DNA from: Gemmatimonadota bacterium
GTDB lineage: Bacteria; Gemmatimonadota; Gemmatimonadetes; Gemmatimonadales; Gemmatimonadaceae
Direction: 5' to 3'
Assembly (NCBI GenBank): GCA_031127095.1
Contig: JARIEX010000019.1
Coordinates: 1 to 36,217 of the forward strand
Length of the DNA stretch: 36,217 nucleotides
Shown here one piece after another: positions 1-8,666 of this stretch. Every line of letters starts with the position of its first letter. Positions within the stretch are counted from its first letter, which is position 1. The notes beneath the pieces were generated by a model. It searched no databases and had not been told where the DNA came from. It saw only the letters and a list, made by a program, of their open reading frames with translations. Made by a program: the position numbers and the translations under genes.

Positions 1-144
1 ACGGGAGAGCACGGCGTCGGCACGGGGAAGCGGCACTTCCTCGCCGCCGAGCACGGCGAGGCACTCGAGGTGATGCGTGCCATCAAGCGGGCGCTCGACC
101 CACTCGGCATCATGAACCCCGGGAAGGTGCTGCCCCCGTCGTGA
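1..144 (+). CDS. FAD-linked oxidase, C-terminal fragment (GlcD/D-lactate dehydrogenase type)
   Basis: Only the last 47 codons are in the window; the 5' part lies upstream. The frame opens at base 1 and ends with TGA at 142-144. The peptide starts with TGEHGVG, the signature of the C-terminal domain of the FAD-linked oxidase family (glycolate oxidase GlcD, D-lactate dehydrogenase, alkyl-DHAP synthase), and ends with the usual [14 protein letters not shown] tail. Enzymes of this family oxidise 2-hydroxy acids with a bound FAD. The exact substrate cannot be told from this fragment. The gene converges on the phosphate-binding-type gene, and the 130-bp gap between them holds no feature I can identify. 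Confidence 0.85.
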   Translation, partial: TGEHGVGTGKRHFLAAEHGEALEVMRAIKRALDPLGIMNPGKVLPPS

Positions 145-275
145 CGTCGGTGGCGGACCGGTCTACGACGACCGCGTCGCCCGCCACCGCGCTGGCGTGT
201 GCGTTGCCGGTGTACACGTGCACCCCAGACGGCGGCAGACCGTTTGGTGAGTGCCCGCTTCGACTGCACCCGCCG

Positions 276-737
276 TCAGTTCTTCACGCGGACCACGAGC
301 GACTTAGGAATACCGGGCGTTACCGCGGGGACGAGCCCGACCGCACCCGGCGTGCGCTGGACGTACGCCAGGACCTCGGCGGCAGAGTCCTGCGGCACCG
401 GCGGATTCGCGCGGCCCTGAAACACGATCGCCAGCCAGTAGCGCTGCATGGCGGCCCGCGTCATGCCGAGCGCCTGACGCGCGAAGAGGTCGGTGAAGTC
501 CGCGCGCGCCGACGGCAGCACCACGGTCACGGGCTGCTTGGTGGGCCAGATCGACTGTTCACCGCGAAAAATACGGCGAATCTCAGGGACGCTCAGCTCG
601 GAGAGATCGGTGCCGTTGGCGACCACGACGAAGTCGAAGGGCGCCGGCGCGCCGGCCGCCACCTGTGCCGCGAGTGGATGCCATGACGGCATCAGCGCGG
701 CGGCGGCCAGCAGCAGACAGAATCGCAAAATCAACAT
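276..737 (-). CDS. Small exported substrate-binding protein of the phosphate-binding (PstS-like) family
   Basis: A protein of 153 residues with an N-terminal signal peptide: a hydrophobic stretch of about 20 residues ending near HPLAAQ. The mature part resembles the short PBP-like proteins related to PstS, with segments such as LSVPEIRRIFRGEQSIWP and a C-terminal RTPGAVGLVPA. These proteins bind phosphate or another small anion in the periplasm. It is about half the length of classical PstS, so it may be a single-lobe sensor or accessory protein rather than a transporter subunit; no ABC permease genes are nearby. I chose the ATG at 737 over the GTG at 743 because AAGGGG (743-748) sits 5 nt upstream of it. 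The porin-like gene lies directly upstream, and its stop codon overlaps this ribosome-binding site, so the two are probably translationally coupled. Confidence 0.7.
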   Translation of the reverse strand: MLILRFCLLLAAAALMPSWHPLAAQVAAGAPAPFDFVVVANGTDLSELSVPEIRRIFRGEQSIWPTKQPVTVVLPSARADFTDLFARQALGMTRAAMQRYWLAIVFQGRANPPVPQDSAAEVLAYVQRTPGAVGLVPAVTPGIPKSLVVRVKN

Positions 738-742
738 GCGCA

Positions 743-749
743 CCCCTTA
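743..749 (-). promoter_or_regulatory. Ribosome-binding site overlapping the upstream stop codon
   Basis: On the minus strand the porin-like gene ends with TAA (747-749), which runs directly into AAGGGG (743-748), placed 5 nt before the ATG at 737. The overlap of stop codon and Shine-Dalgarno sequence suggests that ribosomes finishing the first gene start the second. It also decides the start of the downstream gene. Confidence 0.6.
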
Positions 750-1850
750 GAAACCGTATGCCAGCTGCACGCGAAGCCCGAAGGCGTGCGTGAGGTGACC
801 GTGGCGGTCCGTGCTGCTGGAGTTCATGCGGTCATCGTGCACGGCACGTTCGCTGCGTCGCTCGACCTGCGCCTTGAGATTGACCAGCGGGGTGAAATCA
901 TACCGGTACCCCACACCGATCTTGCGCTTCTCCAACGGGTACACGTGCAGGTCGTTGTCCGCCACGTGAATCACATCGCCAAAGACGTACGGTACCCCGT
1001 GTTCACCGAGACGAACCCCCAAATATACGAAGTTCGCCACGTTCCGCGCGGCCCCGAGACTGTCGGTACCGGACACGTTGTAGCTGAATTCGTTGAGCAG
1101 CTCGACGCGCTCGCTGAACCAGGCGGCCGAGGCACTGGCGAGCTGAAACGTGAGCGGCCCCGCATACGAGCCGGTGGCCGGCCGGCTGGGCGCGACGGTG
1201 TGGCCACTGTGTGCGCCGTACGCATTCTTGGACATGTGGTCGTAGTAGTACGACGCGCCAAGTCGGAGGTTTTCGTGCGGCTTCACATGCAAGGCCACCA
1301 GCGACGCCGGGGACGTGCCCTTGGCCGACGCGTCACTGGCGGCGACGCCGTTACCCACCGCCACGTCGTAGCCGAAGCGGGCCCTACCCAGATTTTGTCC
1401 CTGCATCTGCACCCCCAGCATGTGCAGCGGGACCAGATGGCTGAACGCCAAGGGACGGTCGATCACAGGAAAAAACAGCCGTCCGTGGTGGTACGAGTCG
1501 TTCCAGTAATTGGCCGGGGTATGCACTTTCCCGACAATCACGGCGTGCTGGTTGCTGTAGCTGAACTTGACCAGTGACCGCTCGATGCTCGGCAGAAAGT
1601 TCGTCGCCGACGCGCCGTTGAAGCGGACCACGTACTCGCCGAGAAAGGAGATCCGGCTGCTCAACGACGACGCCACGAACAGGCTGTGTTCGCCGAGCGA
1701 GAAGTAGGCATCGGTGGCACCCGCCTCGCGATTCCCCGTGAGCTCTACGTGCCCGAAGCCGTTCACTTGCGTTTGACGTGTCTGGGCACCGGCACGACCG
1801 GCGCCGGCCATGACCGCACTTCCCAGGAACAGCAGTCCAATCAACCGCAT
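747..1850 (-). CDS. Porin-like outer-membrane beta-barrel protein
   Basis: A protein of 367 residues with a signal peptide (cleavage likely after GRAGAQ, about residue 23). Many alternating hydrophobic/polar stretches are typical of beta strands, and the chain ends in phenylalanine (VQLAYGF), the usual C-terminal signal of outer-membrane barrels. I see no plug domain or conserved enzyme motif. GAGGGG lies about 8 nt before the ATG and supports this start. It is the first gene of a two-gene operon with the phosphate-binding-type protein, so the pair may handle uptake or sensing of an anion such as phosphate; this is inferred from position only. The specific porin family cannot be named with confidence. 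Confidence 0.65.
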   Translation of the reverse strand: MRLIGLLFLGSAVMAGAGRAGAQTRQTQVNGFGHVELTGNREAGATDAYFSLGEHSLFVASSLSSRISFLGEYVVRFNGASATNFLPSIERSLVKFSYSNQHAVIVGKVHTPANYWNDSYHHGRLFFPVIDRPLAFSHLVPLHMLGVQMQGQNLGRARFGYDVAVGNGVAASDASAKGTSPASLVALHVKPHENLRLGASYYYDHMSKNAYGAHSGHTVAPSRPATGSYAGPLTFQLASASAAWFSERVELLNEFSYNVSGTDSLGAARNVANFVYLGVRLGEHGVPYVFGDVIHVADNDLHVYPLEKRKIGVGYRYDFTPLVNLKAQVERRSERAVHDDRMNSSSTDRHGHLTHAFGLRVQLAYGF

Positions 1851-2194
1851 GAGCGGTACCCCTCACTCTGAAATCCGACACCGATGCGGTGACACTGCAC
1901 CCGCCACTCGGTCTTATGGCGAGTCGAGGCCACACGTCGCAATTCTTGAGCGTATTGTTACGATGCGCATTCACACCGGCCACATTGCCGTGCCGTGCGG
2001 TGACGTACTGCGCCGTGTCCGTGGTCCGCTGGCGCGCCTCAAGCGATGGCCGTCGCGGCTTGCCCCTGACCATCGCCCAAACGACCGGGAGCACGCGCAC
2101 GCTGTCGCATTTGGGGGGTTGCCGGTAGCTTCGCCCACGTGACCCGTTGCTGCGGGAGAGCCCGCGACTTCACCGTGGTATTGGAGACCAGTGC
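1851..2194. other. Divergent intergenic region
   Basis: The 344 bp between the porin-like gene (minus) and the TolB-amidohydrolase gene (plus) must hold promoters for both. I see no clear sigma-70 boxes, strong palindrome or convincing small gene. An AT-richer patch near 1937-1970 is the most likely promoter area. Confidence 0.4.
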
Positions 2195-5100
2195 ATGACG
2201 CTGCAGCGCCTGATCGGATCCTCCCTAGCGATGGCCATCTTCGTCGCCGCGCCCGCCGGCGGGCAAACGGCCGCGCAGCACGACAGCGCGGTGCGTGCGG
2301 TGGCGCGCACCAGCGCACTCCCGTTGCCCACGCCGCGCACGCTCCGGTTCACGACCGATGAAGCGTCGTGGATTTCGCTGGACGTGTCGCCCGATGGCAA
2401 GACCATCGCCTTCGACATTCTCGGCGATCTCTACACCCTCCCGATCGCGGGAGGAACAGCCACCCGCATCACCAGCGGCGCCGGCTGGGATCAGCAACCG
2501 CGCTTCTCCCCCGATGGCAAGCAGATCGTCTTCGTGAGCGACCGGAACGGGTCGAAGAATGTCTGGGTCGCCAACGCCGACGGCACCATGCCGCGCCTGA
2601 TCACGCGCAGTGAGCGGATCAACTTCGCGTCGCCGATCTGGTCGGCCGACGGGCAGTACATCATCGCCACGCGCGTGGGACAGCTGTGGATGTTCAACAC
2701 CAGCGGTGGCTCGGGCGTGCAGCTCACGGGCTTGCGGGCCGAGGGGGCCGCGGCGCCAACCGGTGCGCTGCCGCAGCACTTGGCGGCGGCGCCGTCGGGT
2801 GACGCGCGCTATCTGTGGGTGAACGTGAGCGGCGGCGTGCCGGCCGTGCTGGCCTCTGCGCTACACACCGATCATGCCACGTCGGCGCGCGAGGAAGCCG
2901 AAGAGCTCGAGGCGCGCAGCAACGCGCGGCGCGTGGGGCAGTATCAGGTGGCGCAGTTCGAGCGCAGCACGGGACGCACGCTGGTGCGCACCAATGAAGT
3001 GGAGGGCGCATTTCGTCCGGTGGCGAGCCCCGACGGCAAGTGGCTGGTGTACGCCACGCGCCATGACGCGCGCGGCGCGCTCAAGCTGCGTGATCTGAGC
3101 ACGGGCGCGGAACGCTGGTTGGTGATGGACGTGCAGCGTGACAACTCGCAGGGTGGCGGTGCCAACGATCGCGATCTGTATCCGGCGTCGGCCTTCACCC
3201 CCGATTCGAAAGCGCTGATCACCAGCTACAACGGAAAGATCTGGCGCGTGGAGGTGCCCTCGGGCACGGTCGCGCCGGTGCCGTTCACGGCGCAGGTGGA
3301 TCAGCAGATGGCCGCGCTCGCGAAGTTCGAATATCCGGTGAACGATTCGACCTTGGTGGTCACGCAGATCCGCGGCGCGCGTCCGTCGCCCAACGGCGCC
3401 AGGCTCGCCTTCACCGCGCTCGATCGCGTGTATGCCGGCGACATTGATTCAACCGCGCAGATCCGCAACGCGCGACGGCTCATCACCGGTACCACGGTGG
3501 AGCACGCGCCGGTGTGGTCACCCGATGGTCGCTACCTCGCGTACGTGACGTGGAGCGACACGGTGGGTGGACACATCTATCGCGTGCGCGCCGACGGCAG
3601 CGCGCCGGCCGAACGCCTCACGCGGGCGGCGGCGTTCTACGACAAGATCGCCTACACCAAAGACGGCTCGCGCATCATGGCTGTGCGCGGCTCGCGGTAC
3701 AGCCGCCTGCGGCAGTTCGAGGATTTCGGGAACATCGCCAACGGCGAGTTGGAGTACATCACGCTGCCGGCAGCCGGCGGTGACATCACCCGTATTGCCT
3801 GGACCGGCAGCGGTTCGTCGCAGCAGGGGCGCAACGTGCCGCACGTCGGGCCCGACAGCGCACGCCTGTACGTGTGGGCCGGCAATGAAGGGCTCGTTTC
3901 GATGCGCTTCGACGGGACCGACCGCAAGGTGGTGGTGCGGGTGGCGGGTCCGCCGCCGCCGGCGCAGCCGCTGCCGCCGGGCGCCACGCCGCCACCGCCG
4001 CCGTCCCCCGATGAAGTGGTGCTCTCACCCGACGGGAGCCGCGCGCTGGTGCTCGCCAACAACAACGTGTTCATGATCACCGTGCCGCCGGTGGTGGGCG
4101 TGGCGCCGGCGGTGGCGGTGTCGGCGAGTGCGGTGCCGACCGCGCGGCTCACGCGTGTGGGTGGTGAGTTCATCGGCTGGTCGGCCGACGGCGCATCGGC
4201 GTTTTATTCGATCGGCCGCAGCTGGTTCCAGTACCACGTGCGCACGGCGGAGGTGGCGATTCGTGACTCGGTGTCGCGGGCGGATTCCATCGCGAGTGCC
4301 GCCCCGGTGGCGCCCGGTGCGCCGCGTGACAGCACGCGCACCCCGTCGCGTGCCTACGACGCGCGACGGTTCGACGTGACGATCACGGCCACGAAGGACA
4401 AGCCGCGCGGTGTGGTGGTGCTGCGGAACGCGCGCCTGATCACCATGAAGGGCAGCGACGTGATCGAGCGCGGTGATGTCGTCGTCACCGACAATCGCAT
4501 CACGGCCGTTGGGGCGAGTGGCACGGTGGCCATTCCCAGCGGCGCGCGCGAGATCGACATGAACGGGAAGACGATTCTGCCGGGCTACGTGGATATTCAC
4601 GCGCACAACTGGTTCGGCTGGGGCGTGCACCGTGATCAGGTCACGCAGCTGCTGGCCAATCTTGCGTACGGCGTCACCACACAGCGGGATCCGCAGACGT
4701 CGGCCACCGATATTCTCACCTACTCCGATCTCATGGAGACCGGTGCGCTGATCGGACCGCGCCTGTATTCCACGGGCCCCGGCATCTTCGCCGCCGACAA
4801 TATCAAGAGTCTGGACGACGCGCGCGATGTACTGCGTCGCTACGCCGATCACTACAACACGAACACGATCAAGCAGTATCTGGCGGGTGATCGCAAAGTG
4901 CGGCAGTGGGTGATCATGGCGGCGAGGGAGCTGGGGCTGACGTCTACGACGGAGGGTGGCTCCAACCTCTCGATGAATCTCACGCTCATGCAGGACGGGT
5001 ATCCGGGGCTCGAGCATGCGATGCCGATCTTCCCGCTGTTTAAGGATGTCGTGCAGCTGCAGGCGGAGAGCGGCATTACGTACACGCCCACACTGGTGGT

Positions 5101-5644
5101 GGGATACGGTGGTCCGATCGGCCTGAACTACTGGCTCACGCACTACAACGTGGACGAAGACACCAAGCTGCGTCGCTTCACGCCGCACGATGAACTCGAT
5201 GCGTGGAAGTCGCTGCCGTACAACCGCGACGATCAGTACATCTTCAAGGGCCTGGCCGAACAGCTCAACAAGATGGTGAAGGCGGGCGGCCGCGTGGGAT
5301 TGGGCTCACACGGCGAGCTGCAGGGACTCGGCGTGCACTGGGAGCTGTGGATGATGCAGTCGGGCGGCCTCAGTGAATTCGAGACGCTGCGGGCCGGCAC
5401 GTTGCATGGCGCGGAAGCCATCGGGCTCGGCAAGGATCTGGGATCGCTGGAGGTGGGGAAGCTGGCCGACCTGCAGGTACTCGACCGCAATCCGCTCGTC
5501 GACATCAAGAACACCAACTCGGTACGGTTCGTGATGAAGAACGGCCGGCTGTACGACGGGAATACGCTCGATGAAGTGTGGCCGCGTGCGAAGGCGCTGC
5601 CGCCGCAGTGGTGGTGGACGGAAGATCCGGCGGTGAAACGGTAA
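2195..5644 (+). CDS. Exported TolB-propeller/amidohydrolase two-domain protein
   Basis: A protein of 1149 residues. A signal peptide (AMAIFVAAPAGGQ, residues about 12-24) is followed by repeats of the PD40/TolB type (for example WISLDVSPDGKTIAFD and QPRFSPDGKQIVFVSDRNG) that form a beta-propeller to about residue 720, with a proline-rich insertion near 585-605. The C-terminal 400 residues are a metal-dependent amidohydrolase: LPGYVDIHAH supplies the HxH pair (H802, H804), and TIKQYLAGDRK and LEHAMPIF match later metal-site segments. The usual GTDAG-like aspartate motif reads GLGSHGELQGLG, a variant I recall as common in this subfamily. Such proteins are exported and are probably peptidases or imidazolonepropionase-like hydrolases; the substrate is unknown. 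The ATG at 2195 is preferred over 2147 because GGAG lies 8 nt upstream and the signal peptide follows at once. Confidence 0.8.
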   Translation: MTLQRLIGSSLAMAIFVAAPAGGQTAAQHDSAVRAVARTSALPLPTPRTLRFTTDEASWISLDVSPDGKTIAFDILGDLYTLPIAGGTATRITSGAGWDQQPRFSPDGKQIVFVSDRNGSKNVWVANADGTMPRLITRSERINFASPIWSADGQYIIATRVGQLWMFNTSGGSGVQLTGLRAEGAAAPTGALPQHLAAAPSGDARYLWVNVSGGVPAVLASALHTDHATSAREEAEELEARSNARRVGQYQVAQFERSTGRTLVRTNEVEGAFRPVASPDGKWLVYATRHDARGALKLRDLSTGAERWLVMDVQRDNSQGGGANDRDLYPASAFTPDSKALITSYNGKIWRVEVPSGTVAPVPFTAQVDQQMAALAKFEYPVNDSTLVVTQIRGARPSPNGARLAFTALDRVYAGDIDSTAQIRNARRLITGTTVEHAPVWSPDGRYLAYVTWSDTVGGHIYRVRADGSAPAERLTRAAAFYDKIAYTKDGSRIMAVRGSRYSRLRQFEDFGNIANGELEYITLPAAGGDITRIAWTGSGSSQQGRNVPHVGPDSARLYVWAGNEGLVSMRFDGTDRKVVVRVAGPPPPAQPLPPGATPPPPPSPDEVVLSPDGSRALVLANNNVFMITVPPVVGVAPAVAVSASAVPTARLTRVGGEFIGWSADGASAFYSIGRSWFQYHVRTAEVAIRDSVSRADSIASAAPVAPGAPRDSTRTPSRAYDARRFDVTITATKDKPRGVVVLRNARLITMKGSDVIERGDVVVTDNRITAVGASGTVAIPSGAREIDMNGKTILPGYVDIHAHNWFGWGVHRDQVTQLLANLAYGVTTQRDPQTSATDILTYSDLMETGALIGPRLYSTGPGIFAADNIKSLDDARDVLRRYADHYNTNTIKQYLAGDRKVRQWVIMAARELGLTSTTEGGSNLSMNLTLMQDGYPGLEHAMPIFPLFKDVVQLQAESGITYTPTLVVGYGGPIGLNYWLTHYNVDEDTKLRRFTPHDELDAWKSLPYNRDDQYIFKGLAEQLNKMVKAGGRVGLGSHGELQGLGVHWELWMMQSGGLSEFETLRAGTLHGAEAIGLGKDLGSLEVGKLADLQVLDRNPLVDIKNTNSVRFVMKNGRLYDGNTLDEVWPRAKALPPQWWWTEDPAVKR

Positions 5645-5681
5645 AGCACGACGTCGGCACTCACCCTCGTGAGACGGCTTT

Positions 5682-5722
5682 CGGACAGCAGGCGACTTCG
5701 AGACGAAGTCGCCTGCTGTCCG
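5682..5722. terminator. Perfect 19-bp hairpin between convergent genes, probably a bidirectional terminator
   Basis: The arms at 5682-5700 and 5704-5722 are exact reverse complements around a 3-nt loop (AGA). The hairpin lies in the 90-bp gap between the stops of the amidohydrolase (plus) and the DacB-type gene (minus), where it could end both transcripts. It lacks a clear T-tract on either side, so a terminator role is inferred from position and stability. Confidence 0.65.
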
Positions 5723-5734
5723 TTGGCCGTCGGG

Positions 5735-7306
5735 TCAGCGAATGGTCTCCCAGGCAATCGACGCAATCTCTCCCAGTGCCTGCCCCGCCAACGCCGCTGG
5801 ATCGGGGACTTTCGCGGCCACGTTGTTCACGTACACCGCAAACGCGATCTCCCGCCCGCTCTTCGTGGTGAAATAGCCGGCGAGCCCCTTGCCGTGCGTG
5901 ATCGAACGGCGGTTGAGTGGATCGTAGCTGCCGAACGTTCCGGTCTTGGCGAACACCTTCCCTGCGGCGGGGCTCCCCTTCTGGATGGCGGCCAGCGTCC
6001 CATCCACGCCCAGCGTCGGCAGCGCCGCCTTGAATCCCGCCGCATACGGGCGCTTCCACACCATCGCCAGAAAGCGTGTCATGAATGCCGGCGAGAAATA
6101 GGCGTCGCCCCCCGCTCCATCACCCTGCACCGCACCTTCCAGATCCAACCCGTTCCGTATCATGAGCTCACGCGCAATATCGAAGCCGGTGCGTGATGGT
6201 TCACGCGATGCGTCGAGCGCCGCCAGCGTAAGCGGCAGGTTACTGGCGTGCAGGTTCTGACTCGTCTTCAGCAGTACCCTCGCCTCGGCCAGCAGCGGCA
6301 GCGACACATGCTCGGCCACCAGCAGCGAGTCGGTGTACGCTGGGCGCAACGTCGCCGCGTCCACGGGGCGCGCGGCCAACCGCGGGATGGCCGCCACGCC
6401 GGCTGCCCGGAGCGCCTCGGCGAGCACGATCTCCCCGAAACGGCTCGGGACAGCAACGACCCACCGGGGATTCGACCGCGCTCCACGCGGCACCGTTCCG
6501 GTGATCACCAACACGCGATGGTCGCGGTTCGTGCTGTCTTCGACCATACGCAACGCGGAGGCCGACCCGCTGTCGCCGGTGGTCACGCGGGCTTGCACCG
6601 TCAGGTAGGGCGTCTGCGGGGACGCCGTCACGGTCGCCAACGCGCCCGCGGATTCGCCCGGCGTCACCACCAGATCGATCACGTTGTCGTTGATGACCAG
6701 CGGCGACATCGTCACCCGGGTGCCCAGTTCGCGTGCGCCCTCCGCGAACAGCGAGGCGTCCACGATCACCTGTCCTGTGACGCCGCGAATGCCGCGTGCC
6801 GCCGTCTGCGCCGCCAGCGCCTTGATCACGGTCAGCGGATCATCCGCCAGCGGCTGACCACCATACGAGTGATCCTGATCGATGAATGCGTACTGGCCGT
6901 CGGCACGCGCGCGCCCGGAGAGGTTGGGGTCCCCGCTCGCCACCAGCACCACGTCCCCCTGAACCACGCCGGCCACGATGGGTCCGGTGCGATACATCCT
7001 TGTGCGGAAGCGGTAGTCGGGACCCAGCACCTCCAGCGCAGTGGCCATCGTGACCACCTTGGTCGTTGAGCCGGGAACGAACAGTTTCTCGCTATTGACC
7101 GCAAAGACGGGTTGTCCCGATTGCAGGTCATAGAACTCCATGCCCCACGACGCGTGGGCAAACTCCGGCCGCGCCATCACCTCGGCGATACGTCGCGGGG
7201 GATTGGGTTGCGCCTCACTCGCCGCCGGCGCCGCCGACAGTGCAACGGCAAAAACAAAAGTCCAAGCCAACACCGTCGGCTTGGACAAGAAAGTGTGTTG
7301 AATCAT
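5735..7306 (-). CDS. dacB: D-alanyl-D-alanine carboxypeptidase/endopeptidase (PBP4, DacB type)
   Basis: A protein of 523 residues with a signal peptide ending near residue 32 (PAASEAQ). The three class-C penicillin-binding-protein motifs are intact: SxxK at S80-K83 (PGSTTK), SxN at S349-N351 (TSQN) and KTG at K454-G456 (AKTGTFG). The large insert between the first two motifs is typical of peptidase family S13. The enzyme removes the terminal D-alanine from peptidoglycan stem peptides or cuts D-Ala-mDAP cross-links in the periplasm. It lies 72 bp downstream of the SusD gene on the same strand and is probably in the SusC-SusD transcript. That suggests a digestive role, releasing peptides for uptake, in addition to or instead of wall housekeeping. 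Confidence 0.88.
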   Translation of the reverse strand: MIQHTFLSKPTVLAWTFVFAVALSAAPAASEAQPNPPRRIAEVMARPEFAHASWGMEFYDLQSGQPVFAVNSEKLFVPGSTTKVVTMATALEVLGPDYRFRTRMYRTGPIVAGVVQGDVVLVASGDPNLSGRARADGQYAFIDQDHSYGGQPLADDPLTVIKALAAQTAARGIRGVTGQVIVDASLFAEGARELGTRVTMSPLVINDNVIDLVVTPGESAGALATVTASPQTPYLTVQARVTTGDSGSASALRMVEDSTNRDHRVLVITGTVPRGARSNPRWVVAVPSRFGEIVLAEALRAAGVAAIPRLAARPVDAATLRPAYTDSLLVAEHVSLPLLAEARVLLKTSQNLHASNLPLTLAALDASREPSRTGFDIARELMIRNGLDLEGAVQGDGAGGDAYFSPAFMTRFLAMVWKRPYAAGFKAALPTLGVDGTLAAIQKGSPAAGKVFAKTGTFGSYDPLNRRSITHGKGLAGYFTTKSGREIAFAVYVNNVAAKVPDPAALAGQALGEIASIAWETIR

Positions 7307-7327
7307 GGAGAGATCCGGAAAAGGTCA

Positions 7328-7373
7328 GGGGGACGCCAACCACGTCGTCATCGACGTCGCCAACGCCCCCCCT
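7328..7373 (-). promoter_or_regulatory. Inverted-repeat region between the SusD and DacB-type genes
   Basis: A G-rich run near 7328 faces a C-rich run near 7372, and an inner ACGTCG-TCAT-CGACGT hairpin (7341-7356) lies between them. The structure could partly terminate transcription or protect the message between the two genes. It is modest and may have no function. Confidence 0.25.
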
Positions 7374-7378
7374 ATCGA

Positions 7379-8638
7379 TCAGCGATTCGTGCTCGGGTTG
7401 TTCAGCCGCTCCACATCCGGAAGCGGTAGGCACTTGTTGGAACCGTAGGTGCCACCGCCGTTGGGGAACACCGCTCCGTTCGCGGGAATCAGCGGGATGT
7501 TGAACCTGATGGTATCGAACAAGCGGTGCCCCTCGATGAAGAGCTCCCGACGGCGCTCCTGCAGCACCTGCGCGGCGATTTCCGACGCCACCGTGCTGCT
7601 GAACGCCGGCAGATTGGACGCTGTGCGCAACTGGTTGATCAGCTGCACCGCCACCGCGCCGCCCGCTACTTCCGCACGGATCAACGTCGCCTCACGCCAC
7701 GTCGCGATGGGGATCGGGTCATTCAGCGACTTGTACTTGTTCTGCACCCACAACCGCACCGACGGCATCGATCCCCCACGCCCGGCGTCGGTCACGTTCA
7801 CGCGCGGGTCCGTCACTCCACTCACCTGCTGCGCGCGGAACTGCGTATCCACCGTGACCGTGCCGGTGGTGTTGTTGAAGCGGAAGATGCGGTTTTCCGC
7901 ACGCCCGGCGGCCGACGTGGTCTTGGCCGTGTACACGAAGCCAACCGGAACCAGCGCCGCATCAGCGGCAGCTTCCGTGCGTTTTCCCTGATTGAGACGC
8001 GCCCGGGCGCGCCCCACCAGCGCCATGTTGCGTAAATCGGCTGGTGCTCCTGCGGCATTGATGACGCGCGTGAATCGCTCTTCGGCTAACGCGAACACGG
8101 CCGCCGGCTGAAGCTCCGCCCCAAGATCGAAGGCGCACGAGCAGAACATCTCTCCCATCAGCACGTAGCTGTAGCCGGCAAACGCGGCGGCCTGCGCCTG
8201 CAGCGCTGCCCGCCCGGGCACCTCGACGTCCGTCCACTTGTCGAGCAACCGCAATACTTGATCGGCCTGAAAGCGCGCGATCGAGAGTGGGGTGTACACG
8301 CCGAACCCGCCGCACCCGCCAGAGGCGTATAGCGACGTCGCCGGGAAGTTGGTTCGCCGGTCGATATCCCACGTCGCGGCGTTTGCTTGCGCGTCGGCAA
8401 ATTCATCAGCCAGCGTACCGCCGGTCAGAATGAAGTTCCCCAGCGCGCATTCGAAGTCGGCGACCGCTCCCGACACCAGTACGGTGGCATTCGACGGCTG
8501 CAGCAGGGTCTGTTCGAGGATACGACTTGGCGCCTCAACTTCGAGGAGCGTGCCGCAGGAAGACAGCCCCCCGGCGGCCAGCGCCACGACGGCCACCCGG
8601 GCAGCACGCGCCCGGAGACTACGCCTCAGATGTCTCAT
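7379..8638 (-). CDS. SusD/RagB-family surface lipoprotein
   Basis: A protein of 419 residues. A positively charged N-terminus (RHLRRSLRARAARV) and hydrophobic stretch end in the lipobox LSSC (C28), followed by the family's typical start GTLLEVEAPSRI. The rest is rich in helices. The C-terminal segment with RRRELFIEGHRLFDTIRFN is the conserved SusD/RagB signature. Such proteins cap the TonB-dependent SusC channel outside the cell and bind the substrate. I prefer the ATG at 8638; an in-frame ATG at 8647 would add three residues but has a poorer ribosome-binding site. The gene follows the SusC gene by less than 30 bp. The pair usually imports glycans or peptides; the neighbouring enzymes suggest peptides here. 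Confidence 0.85.
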   Translation of the reverse strand: MRHLRRSLRARAARVAVVALAAGGLSSCGTLLEVEAPSRILEQTLLQPSNATVLVSGAVADFECALGNFILTGGTLADEFADAQANAATWDIDRRTNFPATSLYASGGCGGFGVYTPLSIARFQADQVLRLLDKWTDVEVPGRAALQAQAAAFAGYSYVLMGEMFCSCAFDLGAELQPAAVFALAEERFTRVINAAGAPADLRNMALVGRARARLNQGKRTEAAADAALVPVGFVYTAKTTSAAGRAENRIFRFNNTTGTVTVDTQFRAQQVSGVTDPRVNVTDAGRGGSMPSVRLWVQNKYKSLNDPIPIATWREATLIRAEVAGGAVAVQLINQLRTASNLPAFSSTVASEIAAQVLQERRRELFIEGHRLFDTIRFNIPLIPANGAVFPNGGGTYGSNKCLPLPDVERLNNPSTNR

Positions 8639-8666
8639 GAACGTCATCTCGCGTTTGGGTGGATGA

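Noticed and set aside
4025-5188. Antisense frame of 387 codons in the amidohydrolase gene
   Set aside because: Arginine- and histidine-rich without domain features; explained by the GC-rich gene opposite.
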